Part shown: one piece after another, positions 6,480-14,144 of the stretch
Layout of the letters: each line of letters starts with the position of its first letter
Position numbering within the stretch: position 1 is the first letter of the stretch
Assembly: GCA_937873105.1 (NCBI GenBank)
Contig: CALMWD010000390.1
Coordinates: 1-16,678, forward strand
Source: an uncultured Rhodanobacteraceae bacterium
GTDB taxonomy: Bacteria > Pseudomonadota > Gammaproteobacteria > Xanthomonadales > Ahniellaceae
DNA length: 16,678 nt
Direction of reading: 5' to 3'
Notes under the pieces: model-generated
Told to the model about the DNA's origin: nothing
The model's database searches: none
What the model saw: the letters and a program-made list of their open reading frames with translations, nothing else
Made by a program: the position numbers and the translations under genes

Positions 6480-7583
6480 ATGAACTACCTCGGTCTTTCG
6501 ACTTTCGATCATGGCGCCCGCCCGGCTGCGGCCGTGGTGCTGGTGAACCTGGGCACGCCGGACGCCCCCGACACCCCGGCGGTACGGCGCTATCTGGCCG
6601 AGTTCCTGTCCGACCCGCGCGTGGTCGAGCTGCCGCGCTGGAAGTGGTGGCCGATCCTGCACGGCATCATCCTGCGCTTCCGCCCCCGCCGCTCGGCTCA
6701 TGCCTACCAGCAGGTCTGGACCGAAGGCGGCTCGCCGCTGCTGCTGCACAGCGAAGCCCTGATGGCCGCCGTGGGCGCGAAGTTGTCGGCCATCGCCGCC
6801 GGCCCGGTGCTGGTGCGCAGCGCAATGCGTTACGGACGACCGGCGCTGGGCGCGGTGCTGCGCGAGCTGCAGGCGGCGAACGTACGAAGGATCCTGGTCT
6901 TGCCGATGTACCCGCAGTACTCGGGAACGACCACGGGCTCGGTCTTCGATGCGCTCGCCGACGAACTCAGGACTTGGCGCTGGATCCCCGAGCTCGCCTT
7001 CGTCAGCGACTACTACCGGCACCCGGGCTATGCCGAAGCGGTCGCCGACGCGATCCGCCGCCATTGGGCCGCGCAGGGCCGTCGCCACCTGTTGTTTTCG
7101 TTCCACGGCATCCCGGAACGCTACCTGCATGCGGGCGACCCGTACCACTGCCAATGCCATGGCACCGCTCGACGCGTCGCGGAACGGCTTGGCCTGGGCG
7201 AGGGCGACTGGACGATCGCCTTCCAGTCCCGCGTCGGGCGCGAGCCCTGGCTGCGGCCGTATACCGACGAAACCCTGAGCGCCCTGCCCGCACGCGGCAT
7301 TCGGGCCGTCGACGTGGTTTGTCCCGGATTCGCGGTCGACTGCCTGGAAACCCTCGAGGAGATCGCCGTCGAGAACCGCGACCGCTTCTTTGCCGCCGGC
7401 GGCGAACAATACGGCTACGTTCCGTGTCTGAACGCGTCGGATGAACACGCCGCCCTGGTCGCGCAACTGGTGCGGGAACGCTGCACGCACTGGCCCGAGT
7501 TCTCGGCGGCGTCGATGCGCGAAGAAGAAGCGGCGCGACCGATGGTCGTCGAACGCTACCGCCAGCTGGCGGGCAGGGACTGA
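6480..7583 (+). CDS. hemH: Ferrochelatase (protoheme ferro-lyase)
   Basis: HemH inserts ferrous iron into protoporphyrin IX, the last step of protoheme synthesis, at the inner face of the cytoplasmic membrane. The 367-residue protein has the full set of family motifs. VNLGTPDAPDTPAVRRYLAE is near the N-terminus. 'LPMYPQYSGTTTGSV' lies at 141-155. The catalytic FSFHGIPERY contains His209. 'YHCQC' (222-226), 'FQSRVGREPWLRPYTDET' (249-265) and CPGFAVDCLETLEEI (281-295, with the conserved acidic residues) follow. AAAGG precedes ATG 6480. It is followed after 3 nt by an alpha/beta hydrolase gene, so the two are almost certainly cotranscribed. Confidence 0.97.
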   Translation: MNYLGLSTFDHGARPAAAVVLVNLGTPDAPDTPAVRRYLAEFLSDPRVVELPRWKWWPILHGIILRFRPRRSAHAYQQVWTEGGSPLLLHSEALMAAVGAKLSAIAAGPVLVRSAMRYGRPALGAVLRELQAANVRRILVLPMYPQYSGTTTGSVFDALADELRTWRWIPELAFVSDYYRHPGYAEAVADAIRRHWAAQGRRHLLFSFHGIPERYLHAGDPYHCQCHGTARRVAERLGLGEGDWTIAFQSRVGREPWLRPYTDETLSALPARGIRAVDVVCPGFAVDCLETLEEIAVENRDRFFAAGGEQYGYVPCLNASDEHAALVAQLVRERCTHWPEFSAASMREEEAARPMVVERYRQLAGRD

Positions 7584-7586
7584 AGC

Positions 7587-8429
7587 ATGTTCGTGGAATT
7601 CACGATCGAGACGCCGCCGCTGCACATCGCGGCGCGTCGCTGCGGCCGCGCCGGCGGCCCGAAGTTGCGGGCCCTGCACGGCTGGCGGGACAACGTCGCC
7701 AGCTTCACGCCGATCGCACCCCATTTCGCCGAGCACGATCTCGTGATGATCGACCTGCCCGGACACGGCCGCAGTTCGCACCGCGCGAGCGGCGCCTGGT
7801 ATCACTTCATCGACTACTGCACCGATGTGTTGGCCGTGGTCGAGGCGCTGGGCTGGCCGCGCTTCTCGTTGCTCGGGCATTCGCTCGGCGGCGCGATCGC
7901 CAGCATTCTCGCGGCGGCGCTGGGCGATCGCATCGAACACCTGTACCTGATCGAATCGCTCGGGCCGATCAGCACGGCCGAAGAGAAGCTTCCGGGCCTG
8001 CTCGCGCAGGCCCTGCGCGACCGCCAAGCCATCGCCGGCAAGCAACTGCGCCGCTTCCCCTCGCTGGAAGCGGCCGTCGCGGCGCGGCGCGGCAACCGCG
8101 ACATGCCGCTCAGCGAAACGAGTGCGCGCCTGCTCGTCGAGCGCGGCGTGCGCGCCGTCGAGAGCGGCTACGAATGGTCCAGCGACCCGCGCCTGACCCT
8201 GACCAGCGCGATGCGGCTGTCGGAAGCGCAGGTGCGCGGCTATCTCGCCGGCATCCGCTGCCCGACGCGCCTCGTGGTGGCCGATCCGCCGATGCCCTTC
8301 GTCGATGTCGAGCACATGCTCGCGCGCACCCGCGTGGTCGGGGACCTGCGCTGGACGCGCCTGGCCGGCAGCCACCATCTGCACATGGAAATGCCGGCGG
8401 AAGTCGCGGCCGCACTGCGCCGCGACTGA
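7587..8429 (+). CDS. Alpha/beta-fold hydrolase linked to hemH
   Basis: A 280-residue alpha/beta hydrolase. The oxyanion region is 'LHGWRDNVASFTPIAPHF' (30-47), and 'VMIDLPGHGRSSHR' (53-66) is typical of the fold. The nucleophile elbow is GHSLGG with Ser99. A probable acid is Asp233 in 'VVADPP', and a late His lies in GSHHLHME (His264 or a neighbour). The layout resembles the serine-hydrolase-like (SERHL) group, in which the substrate is generally unknown; an esterase or similar hydrolytic role is likely. It starts 3 nt after hemH, and its stop lies one base from the stop of the convergent membrane-protein gene. The link with hemH suggests co-expression, not necessarily a role in heme metabolism. 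Confidence 0.88.
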   Translation: MFVEFTIETPPLHIAARRCGRAGGPKLRALHGWRDNVASFTPIAPHFAEHDLVMIDLPGHGRSSHRASGAWYHFIDYCTDVLAVVEALGWPRFSLLGHSLGGAIASILAAALGDRIEHLYLIESLGPISTAEEKLPGLLAQALRDRQAIAGKQLRRFPSLEAAVAARRGNRDMPLSETSARLLVERGVRAVESGYEWSSDPRLTLTSAMRLSEAQVRGYLAGIRCPTRLVVADPPMPFVDVEHMLARTRVVGDLRWTRLAGSHHLHMEMPAEVAAALRRD

Positions 8430-8430
8430 G

Positions 8431-9480
8431 TCACTCCTCGACGCGGTGTTCGCTGGCGATCACTTCGCCGAGATCGAAACCGGCGCTGTCGTCGACCAGC
8501 CAGGTGTAGTCGGCGTAACCGGCGCCGCTGGCGAACTGGGTCTTCGCCGCCATCAGACGCACGCTGCGCGTGCACAGCTCGCGCGCGCCTTCGAACTGCT
8601 CGCGCATGCGGAACCACAACTGCGCTTCCTTGCCCAGCTTGATCGCGTAGCAGTCGAGCAGCAGCGAGGTCTCGCCCGGGTAGCTCATCTGGTCGACCCA
8701 GACGGCGCGGTCGTACAGCGCGTCGTACTTCGGCGCTTCGAGGAACTTCACGAACGAGAAACTCGGCGCACCCGCGGCAAAGGCCTTGGCATTGATCCTG
8801 GCGGTCGCTTCGCCCTTGCGCCGCTCGAGGTCGCCGTCGTCGACGCCCGAGGCCTTCACGTGACCGCGTTGTTCGGCGTAGACCTCGACGTACCAAATCG
8901 TGTCGAGCTGGCTCAGGTCGACGCGTTCGTGGACCAGCCAGCCGACCACGCCGAGCCCCGGGTAGTGCTTGGTGCCGGACAAGGCATCGCGCAGGGGACG
9001 GGCCTCGATGAAACGCCAGTGCTCGGGCACCGCCAGTTCGGCGCCGGTATCGGCCAAGGCCAACTTGCCGCGATGCTGCTTGAGCTTCGCGGCCTGGGCC
9101 GGCCAGCGCGCGATGGTCTGCGCGGCACCCGCGGCATTGGCCTCGCTCCGCTTGCGGAACTCGGCGACCTGCGCCTCGTAGGCCGCCGCCGAGGCCAGCC
9201 GCGATTTCTCGGCGGCATAGGTCCAGAACCAGGTTGCGGCGACCAGGCCGATCAGCGGGATCAGGATGTCGTATTGCGACCCGCGGTTCTTGTAGGCGAA
9301 ATACCCGAGCGGCAGCAGGGCGGCATAGGCGACCAGCGGCTGTCCGGTGGCGCTGGCGACGCCGATGCCGATCAGCGGCAGCGCCGCGACCAGGAGCCCG
9401 AGCGGGAGGGACAGGCGCACATAGATCAGTCCGGCCCAGCCGGCGAGCGCAAGCAGCACAAGGGTGGCGATCAGCAGCAT
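8431..9480 (-). CDS. Membrane protein with DUF2167-like C-terminal domain (uncertain)
   Basis: A 349-residue protein whose N-terminal 90 residues hold about four hydrophobic segments (2-21, 25-46, 48-63, 72-88). A helical, Ala-rich stretch (90-135) and a soluble domain (about 136-349) follow. The soluble part, with 'GKLALADTGAELAVPEHWRFI', 'LGVVGWLVHERV', 'YVEVYAEQRGHVKASGVDD', 'FLEAPKYDALYDRAVWVDQM' and 'LDCYAIKLGKEAQLWFRM', resembles DUF2167 domains in order and spacing. I offer that match with low confidence. It starts 9 nt after the secreted Pro-rich gene and is probably cotranscribed with it, so the two may act together in the envelope. Function unknown. Confidence 0.7.
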   Translation of the reverse strand: MLLIATLVLLALAGWAGLIYVRLSLPLGLLVAALPLIGIGVASATGQPLVAYAALLPLGYFAYKNRGSQYDILIPLIGLVAATWFWTYAAEKSRLASAAAYEAQVAEFRKRSEANAAGAAQTIARWPAQAAKLKQHRGKLALADTGAELAVPEHWRFIEARPLRDALSGTKHYPGLGVVGWLVHERVDLSQLDTIWYVEVYAEQRGHVKASGVDDGDLERRKGEATARINAKAFAAGAPSFSFVKFLEAPKYDALYDRAVWVDQMSYPGETSLLLDCYAIKLGKEAQLWFRMREQFEGARELCTRSVRLMAAKTQFASGAGYADYTWLVDDSAGFDLGEVIASEHRVEE

Positions 9481-9489
9481 GGTCCTACC

Positions 9490-9996
9490 TCAGATCCGTT
9501 CCAGCGAAGCGATCGCGTTCTTCTTCAGCGTCATCAGCGCCGCACCGCCGCGCTGGGTGACGGTCACCTGGACTTCGTTGCCCTTCACGGCCTTGACCTG
9601 GCCTTGCCAGGTCCGGCCGTTGTAGGTCTTGAGCTTGACCCAATGGCCGACGAGCTTGGACAGGTCCTCGAACTGGATCGGCCCGACCGGCGGCAGGTCC
9701 GGCGGCGGCGGTTCGGCCGCAGGCGGTTCGGTCGCGCCGGGCGGCACCGGGGCCGGCTCGGTGGTCGGCGTCAGCACCATGTCCGGACCCGGAACCACCG
9801 GCAGTCCGGTGGCAGGATCGATCAGCGGCTGGCCGTCCGGGCCGAGACCCTGAAGGGCCAGCGCTTCGATCTCGGCCTGCGTCGGGCCATAGCGCTCGCG
9901 CACGATCTCCTCGATGCGCCGCTCGTCTTCCTCCGGCGTTTGCGCCGGCGCCGCCAGCGGCAACAGCAGCAGTGGCCATCCGATCCAAATGCGCAT
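9490..9996 (-). CDS. Secreted Pro-rich protein with small C-terminal beta domain
   Basis: A 168-residue protein of unknown function. It has a signal peptide (1-18, cleavage likely after APA), a charged helical segment (20-50, 'EEDERRIEEIVRERYG'), and a proline-rich linker (about 62-107). A compact C-terminal domain (108-168) contains 'LVGHWVKLKTYNGRTWQG' and alternating 'GNEVQVTVTQRGG...MTLKKNAI' strands. The last part looks like a small SH3/Sm-like barrel, an inference from strand pattern only. GGGGA lies before the ATG and a putative promoter box 30 nt upstream. The 9-nt spacing to the downstream membrane-protein gene suggests an operon. Confidence 0.75.
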   Translation of the reverse strand: MRIWIGWPLLLLPLAAPAQTPEEDERRIEEIVRERYGPTQAEIEALALQGLGPDGQPLIDPATGLPVVPGPDMVLTPTTEPAPVPPGATEPPAAEPPPPDLPPVGPIQFEDLSKLVGHWVKLKTYNGRTWQGQVKAVKGNEVQVTVTQRGGAALMTLKKNAIASLERI

Positions 9997-10026
9997 GGTG
10001 GTTCCCCGTTCGATGCCTTGGACGCA

Positions 10027-10032
10027 AGGCTA
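10027..10032 (-). promoter_or_regulatory. Putative -10 box (TAGCCT, in GCTAGCCT) for the secreted Pro-rich gene
   Basis: Minus-strand GCGCTAGCCT ends 30 nt upstream of the ATG at 9996, in the 73-nt gap after the YgjP-like gene. It matches the GCTANNCT pattern repeated in this window. No clear -35 is visible. Confidence 0.4.
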
Positions 10033-10069
10033 GCGCAGGACGCCGACGGCACGCACGCCGGCGACGTAC

Positions 10070-10837
10070 TCAGTCGATGTCTTCGCCGATCCAGCGCGAC
10101 AATTCGTGCTTGACGGCGTGGCCGTAGCGGTTGAGCCAGTCGCGCTGGGCCTCGAAATCCGGATCGACGGCGGCGACGCGGGCCCAGAAGCGCGGCCCGT
10201 GGTTGCGCACCCACAGGTGCGACATCCCGTGCACGACCACGTATTCCAGCGCTTCCGGCGGCGCCAGCATCAGCGCGAGGTCGAGGTTCATGCGTCCGTC
10301 GGCGCTGAGGCTGCCCCAGAGCGTGCGCATCGGCTGGAAGCGCAACGCGCTCGGCTGCTTGCCGATCTTCAACGCGAAGTAGGACGACAGCCGCGCCACC
10401 TCGCGCCGCATCTCGCGCAACAGGAACGCGCGCATGGTGCGCCGGGCGATGCGCAGGGCGTCGTCGTGGCCGAGGTCAAGCGCGAAGTCGAGCCGACCGG
10501 GCGCGACCGCGATGCGCGGGAAACGATCGTGCTGCCAGATCACCGGCAATTGCACGCCACGGAAGGTGAAGGTTTCGGCGCGCCCCGGGACCGGCGGCGC
10601 CAGCTTGCGCCCGGTCAATTCCAGTTCGCGCAGCTTCTTCTGCAGCCAGCCGGCATGCTCGCGCAGGAAGGCGCGGACCGTGGCCGGATGCGTGCCTTCG
10701 GGCGCCGACACGCGTGGGCCGCCGGCGCCGATCGTCAGCGACAGCCTTCGCGCCCGCGGATGGGTGACCGCGCGCACGCGCACGGTCCGGCCGTTCGGGG
10801 TTTCCAGTTCAACGATGTCCGACAACGATTGCGGCAT
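10070..10837 (-). CDS. YgjP-like (DUF45/M48-type) metallopeptidase homologue with broken HExxH
   Basis: This 255-residue protein has the overall plan of YgjP-like putative zinc metallopeptidases. An N-terminal beta-rich part has 'RARRLSLTIGAGGPRVSAPEG'. A helical middle and 'MRTLWGSLSADGRMNLDLALMLAPPEALEYVVVH' precede the zinc site. Family members carry HELxHL...NHSxxFW; here the segment reads HGMSHLWVRNHGPRFW. His203, His207 and His213 are present, but the catalytic Glu is Gly204. The zinc ligands therefore survive while the general base is lost, which suggests a non-proteolytic or altered protein. The frame is intact, so it is not an obvious pseudogene. It lies 30 nt after rdgC and is probably cotranscribed. 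Confidence 0.85.
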   Translation of the reverse strand: MPQSLSDIVELETPNGRTVRVRAVTHPRARRLSLTIGAGGPRVSAPEGTHPATVRAFLREHAGWLQKKLRELELTGRKLAPPVPGRAETFTFRGVQLPVIWQHDRFPRIAVAPGRLDFALDLGHDDALRIARRTMRAFLLREMRREVARLSSYFALKIGKQPSALRFQPMRTLWGSLSADGRMNLDLALMLAPPEALEYVVVHGMSHLWVRNHGPRFWARVAAVDPDFEAQRDWLNRYGHAVKHELSRWIGEDID

Positions 10838-10867
10838 GCCGACCTCGCGGCGTCGGCGACCCCGGCC

Positions 10868-11782
10868 TCAGAGCGACTGCGGCCGATGCACGCCGAACGT
10901 GGTTTCGATCGCGGTGAGCAGACGCGCCACCTCGCCGCTCAGCAACACGAAGCGTGCGTCCAGTTCGGCCTTGGCCGAATCGCGGTCGCCCTGGTCGAGC
11001 TGTTCCACCGCGATGTCGAGCAGCTTGAACTTGCGCACGGTCAGCGTTTCGTCGAGCACGAAGCGCATCCGCTCCTCGAACGTGAGCGCGAGCTGGGTGA
11101 CCTGCTTGCCGCTGGACAGATGTTCGCGCATCTCGTCCGCGGCCAGGTCCTGGCGACGGCAGCGCACGATGGCGCCGTTGTCGGCCGGGTCCTTCAGCTC
11201 GCACTCGTCGCCGAGCGCGAATCCGTTCGGGAGCTTACCCTCGATCATCCATTCCGTCATGAGCGCCCGCGGCGATTCCTCGGGTTCCAAGCTGGTCGCC
11301 GGGAAGCTGCCGAGCGCGTTGCGCAGCGCCGACACGAAACCCTCGGCGCCCTTGCGCGAGCTGGTGTCGACGACCACCCATCCGTTGGCGATATCGACAT
11401 AGCCGGCGAGCCGGCTGGGCCGGGCCAGGGCCCGCGGCAGCAGTTCGGTCAGGGCATCATCCTTCAGCTTGCGGCGCTCGCGGGCGCCGACCGGGCGTCC
11501 CCGTTGCTTCTCCAGTTCCTCGACTTTCTCGGCAATATGCTGGTTGATCACCGCCGTTGGGAGCAACTTGTCTTCGCCACCCAGAGCCATCAGGGCACCG
11601 CTGCCGTGCGCGACGGCAAACATCGCCTCGCCCCGGCCATAGGGCGACACCCAGCCACGCGTCTGCAACTCGAGCGGACCGCAGGGACGCAGTTCATGCT
11701 CGGCGAGCTGCTCGTCGAGCTTCTTGAAGCGCTGCTCGATGCCTTCGGGAAAACGGAACAGGGTCAGGTTGCGGAAAAACAT
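10868..11782 (-). CDS. rdgC: Recombination-associated protein RdgC
   Basis: RdgC is a ring-shaped DNA-binding protein that limits RecA access to DNA and so modulates recombination and the SOS response. The 304-residue length matches the family (about 303). Typical features are the start MFFRNLTLFRFPE, 'LRPCGPLELQTRGWVSPYG', 'GGEDKLLPTAVINQHIAEKV', 'GRPVGARERRKLKDDALTEL', 'LPRAL' and 'GWVVVDTSSRKGAEGFVSAL'. The ATG at 11780-11782 has GGAG upstream. An open frame extending beyond it belongs to the ttcA shadow. It follows ttcA by 71 nt, with an inverted repeat in that gap, and is followed by the YgjP-like gene. Confidence 0.96.
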   Translation of the reverse strand: MFFRNLTLFRFPEGIEQRFKKLDEQLAEHELRPCGPLELQTRGWVSPYGRGEAMFAVAHGSGALMALGGEDKLLPTAVINQHIAEKVEELEKQRGRPVGARERRKLKDDALTELLPRALARPSRLAGYVDIANGWVVVDTSSRKGAEGFVSALRNALGSFPATSLEPEESPRALMTEWMIEGKLPNGFALGDECELKDPADNGAIVRCRRQDLAADEMREHLSSGKQVTQLALTFEERMRFVLDETLTVRKFKLLDIAVEQLDQGDRDSAKAELDARFVLLSGEVARLLTAIETTFGVHRPQSL

Positions 11783-11809
11783 GCGGGAATACTCCGGGAA
11801 GGCGGTTTC

Positions 11810-11831
11810 ATCGTCGCTCGATGGCGACGAT
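11810..11831. repeat. Perfect inverted repeat between ttcA and rdgC
   Basis: ATCGTCGC (11810-11817), 6-nt loop, GCGACGAT (11824-11831). This is an 8-bp perfect stem in the 71-nt gap, about 28 nt upstream of the rdgC start. No T-tract follows on either strand, so it is not a standard terminator. It could be an operator or an mRNA hairpin. Confidence 0.45.
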
Positions 11832-11853
11832 CTGGATGCGGTGGAAGGCGGGC

Positions 11854-12768
<915 letters not shown>

Positions 12769-12791
12769 GACCTGCCTCCGGTGGGCCGCCC

Positions 12792-12797
12792 AGTTTA
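12792..12797 (-). promoter_or_regulatory. Putative -10 box (TAAACT, in GCTAAACT) for ttcA
   Basis: Minus-strand CCGCTAAACT ends 23 nt upstream of the ttcA start. It matches the GCTANNCT pattern, and a GGAGG ribosome binding site lies at 12775-12779 between box and ATG. Confidence 0.45.
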
Positions 12798-12835
12798 GCG
12801 GCGCCGGCGCGCTCCCGCCCGTGCCGGCGCCGGGC

Positions 12836-12841
12836 TACACT
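12836..12841 (+). promoter_or_regulatory. Putative -10 box (TACACT, in GCTACACT) for the YdcH-like gene
   Basis: GGGCTACACT ends 24 nt before ATG 12866. Transcription would then begin near 12848. That would put the alternative in-frame ATG at 12845 outside the mRNA, which supports 12866 as the start. Confidence 0.45.
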
Positions 12842-12865
12842 CGGATGTCCTCCGCGCGTGTCGCC

Positions 12866-13075
12866 ATGACCGAATCGCTCGATCCCGCCTTCATCGCCCG
12901 CCGCCTGGTGGAACTGCGCACCGAACACCGCGACCTCGACGTCGCCATCGCCAGCCTCGCCGGGAATCTCGAGGCCGACGAAATCCAGCTCAAGCGCCTG
13001 AAGAAGCGCAAGCTGCGCATCAAGGACATGATCACCTACTACGAGAACAAGCTGATTCCCGACGAACCGGCCTGA
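12866..13075 (+). CDS. YdcH-like small helical protein (DUF465)
   Basis: A 69-residue protein, almost entirely alpha-helical, with 'LRTEHRDLDVAIASL' and 'DEIQLKRLKKRKLRIKDMI', the conserved core of the YdcH/DUF465 family. These form short coiled-coil-like proteins of unknown role. The length is right for the family (about 70). The start at 12866 gives the normal N-terminus; no ribosome binding site is visible, and an in-frame ATG at 12845 would add only seven residues. The upstream GCTACACT box supports 12866. The gene is divergent from ttcA, and its TGA (13073-13075) directly abuts the stop of the convergent secreted-protein gene. Confidence 0.88.
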   Translation: MTESLDPAFIARRLVELRTEHRDLDVAIASLAGNLEADEIQLKRLKKRKLRIKDMITYYENKLIPDEPA

Positions 13076-13879
13076 TCAGCGTGCCCGCATGAACAGCATG
13101 CGCCGGCCATTCTCGGCGGTGACCATCATGCGCCCGGGTTCGGCGTAGTACCGACCGAGATCGACGGTCCGGCCGTCGGCGGCGTTGTGCAGCCAGAGGT
13201 GCTGGCCGCGCGAGAACCAGGTCACGCCGGGCACAACGCCGCTGCCGCCGTCGCTGCTTTGGCCCAGATAGCCGTCGCCGGACAGGCTGACGGCACTGCC
13301 GCCATCGGCCACGCCGCCGTCCGCGCGCAGGATCAAGCCTCGGCGACTCGACGCGCCGAGAAAATCCGCGCCGCTGCCGCTGTTGTAGATCTCTTCGTGG
13401 ACCCAGTGGCCGACCAGGGCCGGATCGCGCTCGCCGGGCGCGGACGTGGCCGCGTTCTCGCGAGGCGATCCATCCGACGGGATGTTTGCGACCGAACCCG
13501 CGCGCACCAGCCAAATCAGCTCGGACGCTTCCTCGCCGAGAATCGACAAGCGGATCTCCAGGTCGATGCCGCCATCACGCAATTCGCCATCGAGTCCGAC
13601 GCGAATGCCGAGATCGGACTGCTCGGCCTGACCGACCAGGCGGCGATCGTCGATGTCGGCCACGACCTCATACGCGTAGGTGTCGTCGCGCAGGGTGCCG
13701 GTGACCGCACCCGCCAAGCCGGAGAGTGCCAGCGCGACCGCGTCGCCCGAGGCCATGCGCCCCTCGAAATGTTCGACCGCGGCGGCGCCTGGCGGCGCTC
13801 CCGACAGCGCGATGGCGATCACCAGCCGGTGCAACAGGCGCCACGCGCGGCGTGGCCCGACGATCCAATGTTCATTCAT
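13076..13879 (-). CDS. Secreted hypothetical protein with lipocalin-like C-terminal region
   Basis: A 267-residue protein of unknown function. An arginine-containing N-region (GPRRAWRLLHR) and a hydrophobic core (19-28) form a signal peptide, with cleavage likely after GAAA at 34. Residues 35-128 are a beta-rich domain with 'YAYEVVADIDDRRLVGQAEQ'. A Ser/Gly/Ala-rich linker follows, then a second domain from LVGHWVHEEIYNSGSG (155-170) to 'MVTAENGRRMLFMRAR' at the C-terminus. The second domain resembles the small lipocalin-like 'LVGxW' modules of many exported proteins. GAGG upstream favours ATG 13879; a longer frame reaching 14125 gives an improbable N-terminus. It lies 67 nt after a candidate small ORF behind plsB. 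Confidence 0.75.
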   Translation of the reverse strand: MNEHWIVGPRRAWRLLHRLVIAIALSGAPPGAAAVEHFEGRMASGDAVALALSGLAGAVTGTLRDDTYAYEVVADIDDRRLVGQAEQSDLGIRVGLDGELRDGGIDLEIRLSILGEEASELIWLVRAGSVANIPSDGSPRENAATSAPGERDPALVGHWVHEEIYNSGSGADFLGASSRRGLILRADGGVADGGSAVSLSGDGYLGQSSDGGSGVVPGVTWFSRGQHLWLHNAADGRTVDLGRYYAEPGRMMVTAENGRRMLFMRAR

Positions 13880-13946
13880 CGCACCGACCTCGTGGGCGTG
13901 GCATCCATCGGGGACAAACCCGATGCGGCGCATGACCCCGCCAACT

Positions 13947-14144
13947 TCACGGATCCGGCATCTCTCGTTCGATGCCGCGATCGGCCCGATCGATCGGCGA
14001 CCCACCTGCGCCGGGCACGTCCCACAGGTCACCTTGGGCGCTCCGGGCGAGCAGGCACGCGCATCGCCCGGGTCCGAGGGTCGCCACGGAACACGCCGCC
14101 CATACCATGACCGCCACGCCGGCAATGGCCGGCGGCCGCCTCAT
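13947..14144 (-). CDS. Possible small exported protein overlapping the plsB stop
   Basis: This frame encodes 65 residues beginning MRRPPAIAGVAVMVWAACSV, a plausible signal-peptide start with an Arg pair and a hydrophobic stretch. It continues with a Cys- and Arg-containing, otherwise nondescript sequence ending in 'REMPDP'. Its ATG overlaps the plsB TGA as ATGA, a classical coupling arrangement. It occupies most of the otherwise empty 261-nt gap between plsB and the next gene. Against it, no ribosome binding site is visible, the composition resembles non-coding GC-rich DNA, and I recognise no family. Treat as tentative. Confidence 0.3.
   Translation of the reverse strand: MRRPPAIAGVAVMVWAACSVATLGPGRCACLLARSAQGDLWDVPGAGGSPIDRADRGIEREMPDP

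Noticed and set aside
6315..8384. Long minus-strand open frame opposite hemH and the hydrolase
   Set aside because: hemH and the alpha/beta hydrolase are certain on the other strand, and the antisense product shows no domain.
10106..10117. HELSR near the C-terminus of the YgjP-like protein as a displaced HExxH motif
   Set aside because: It lacks the second histidine and lies outside the conserved zinc-site region.
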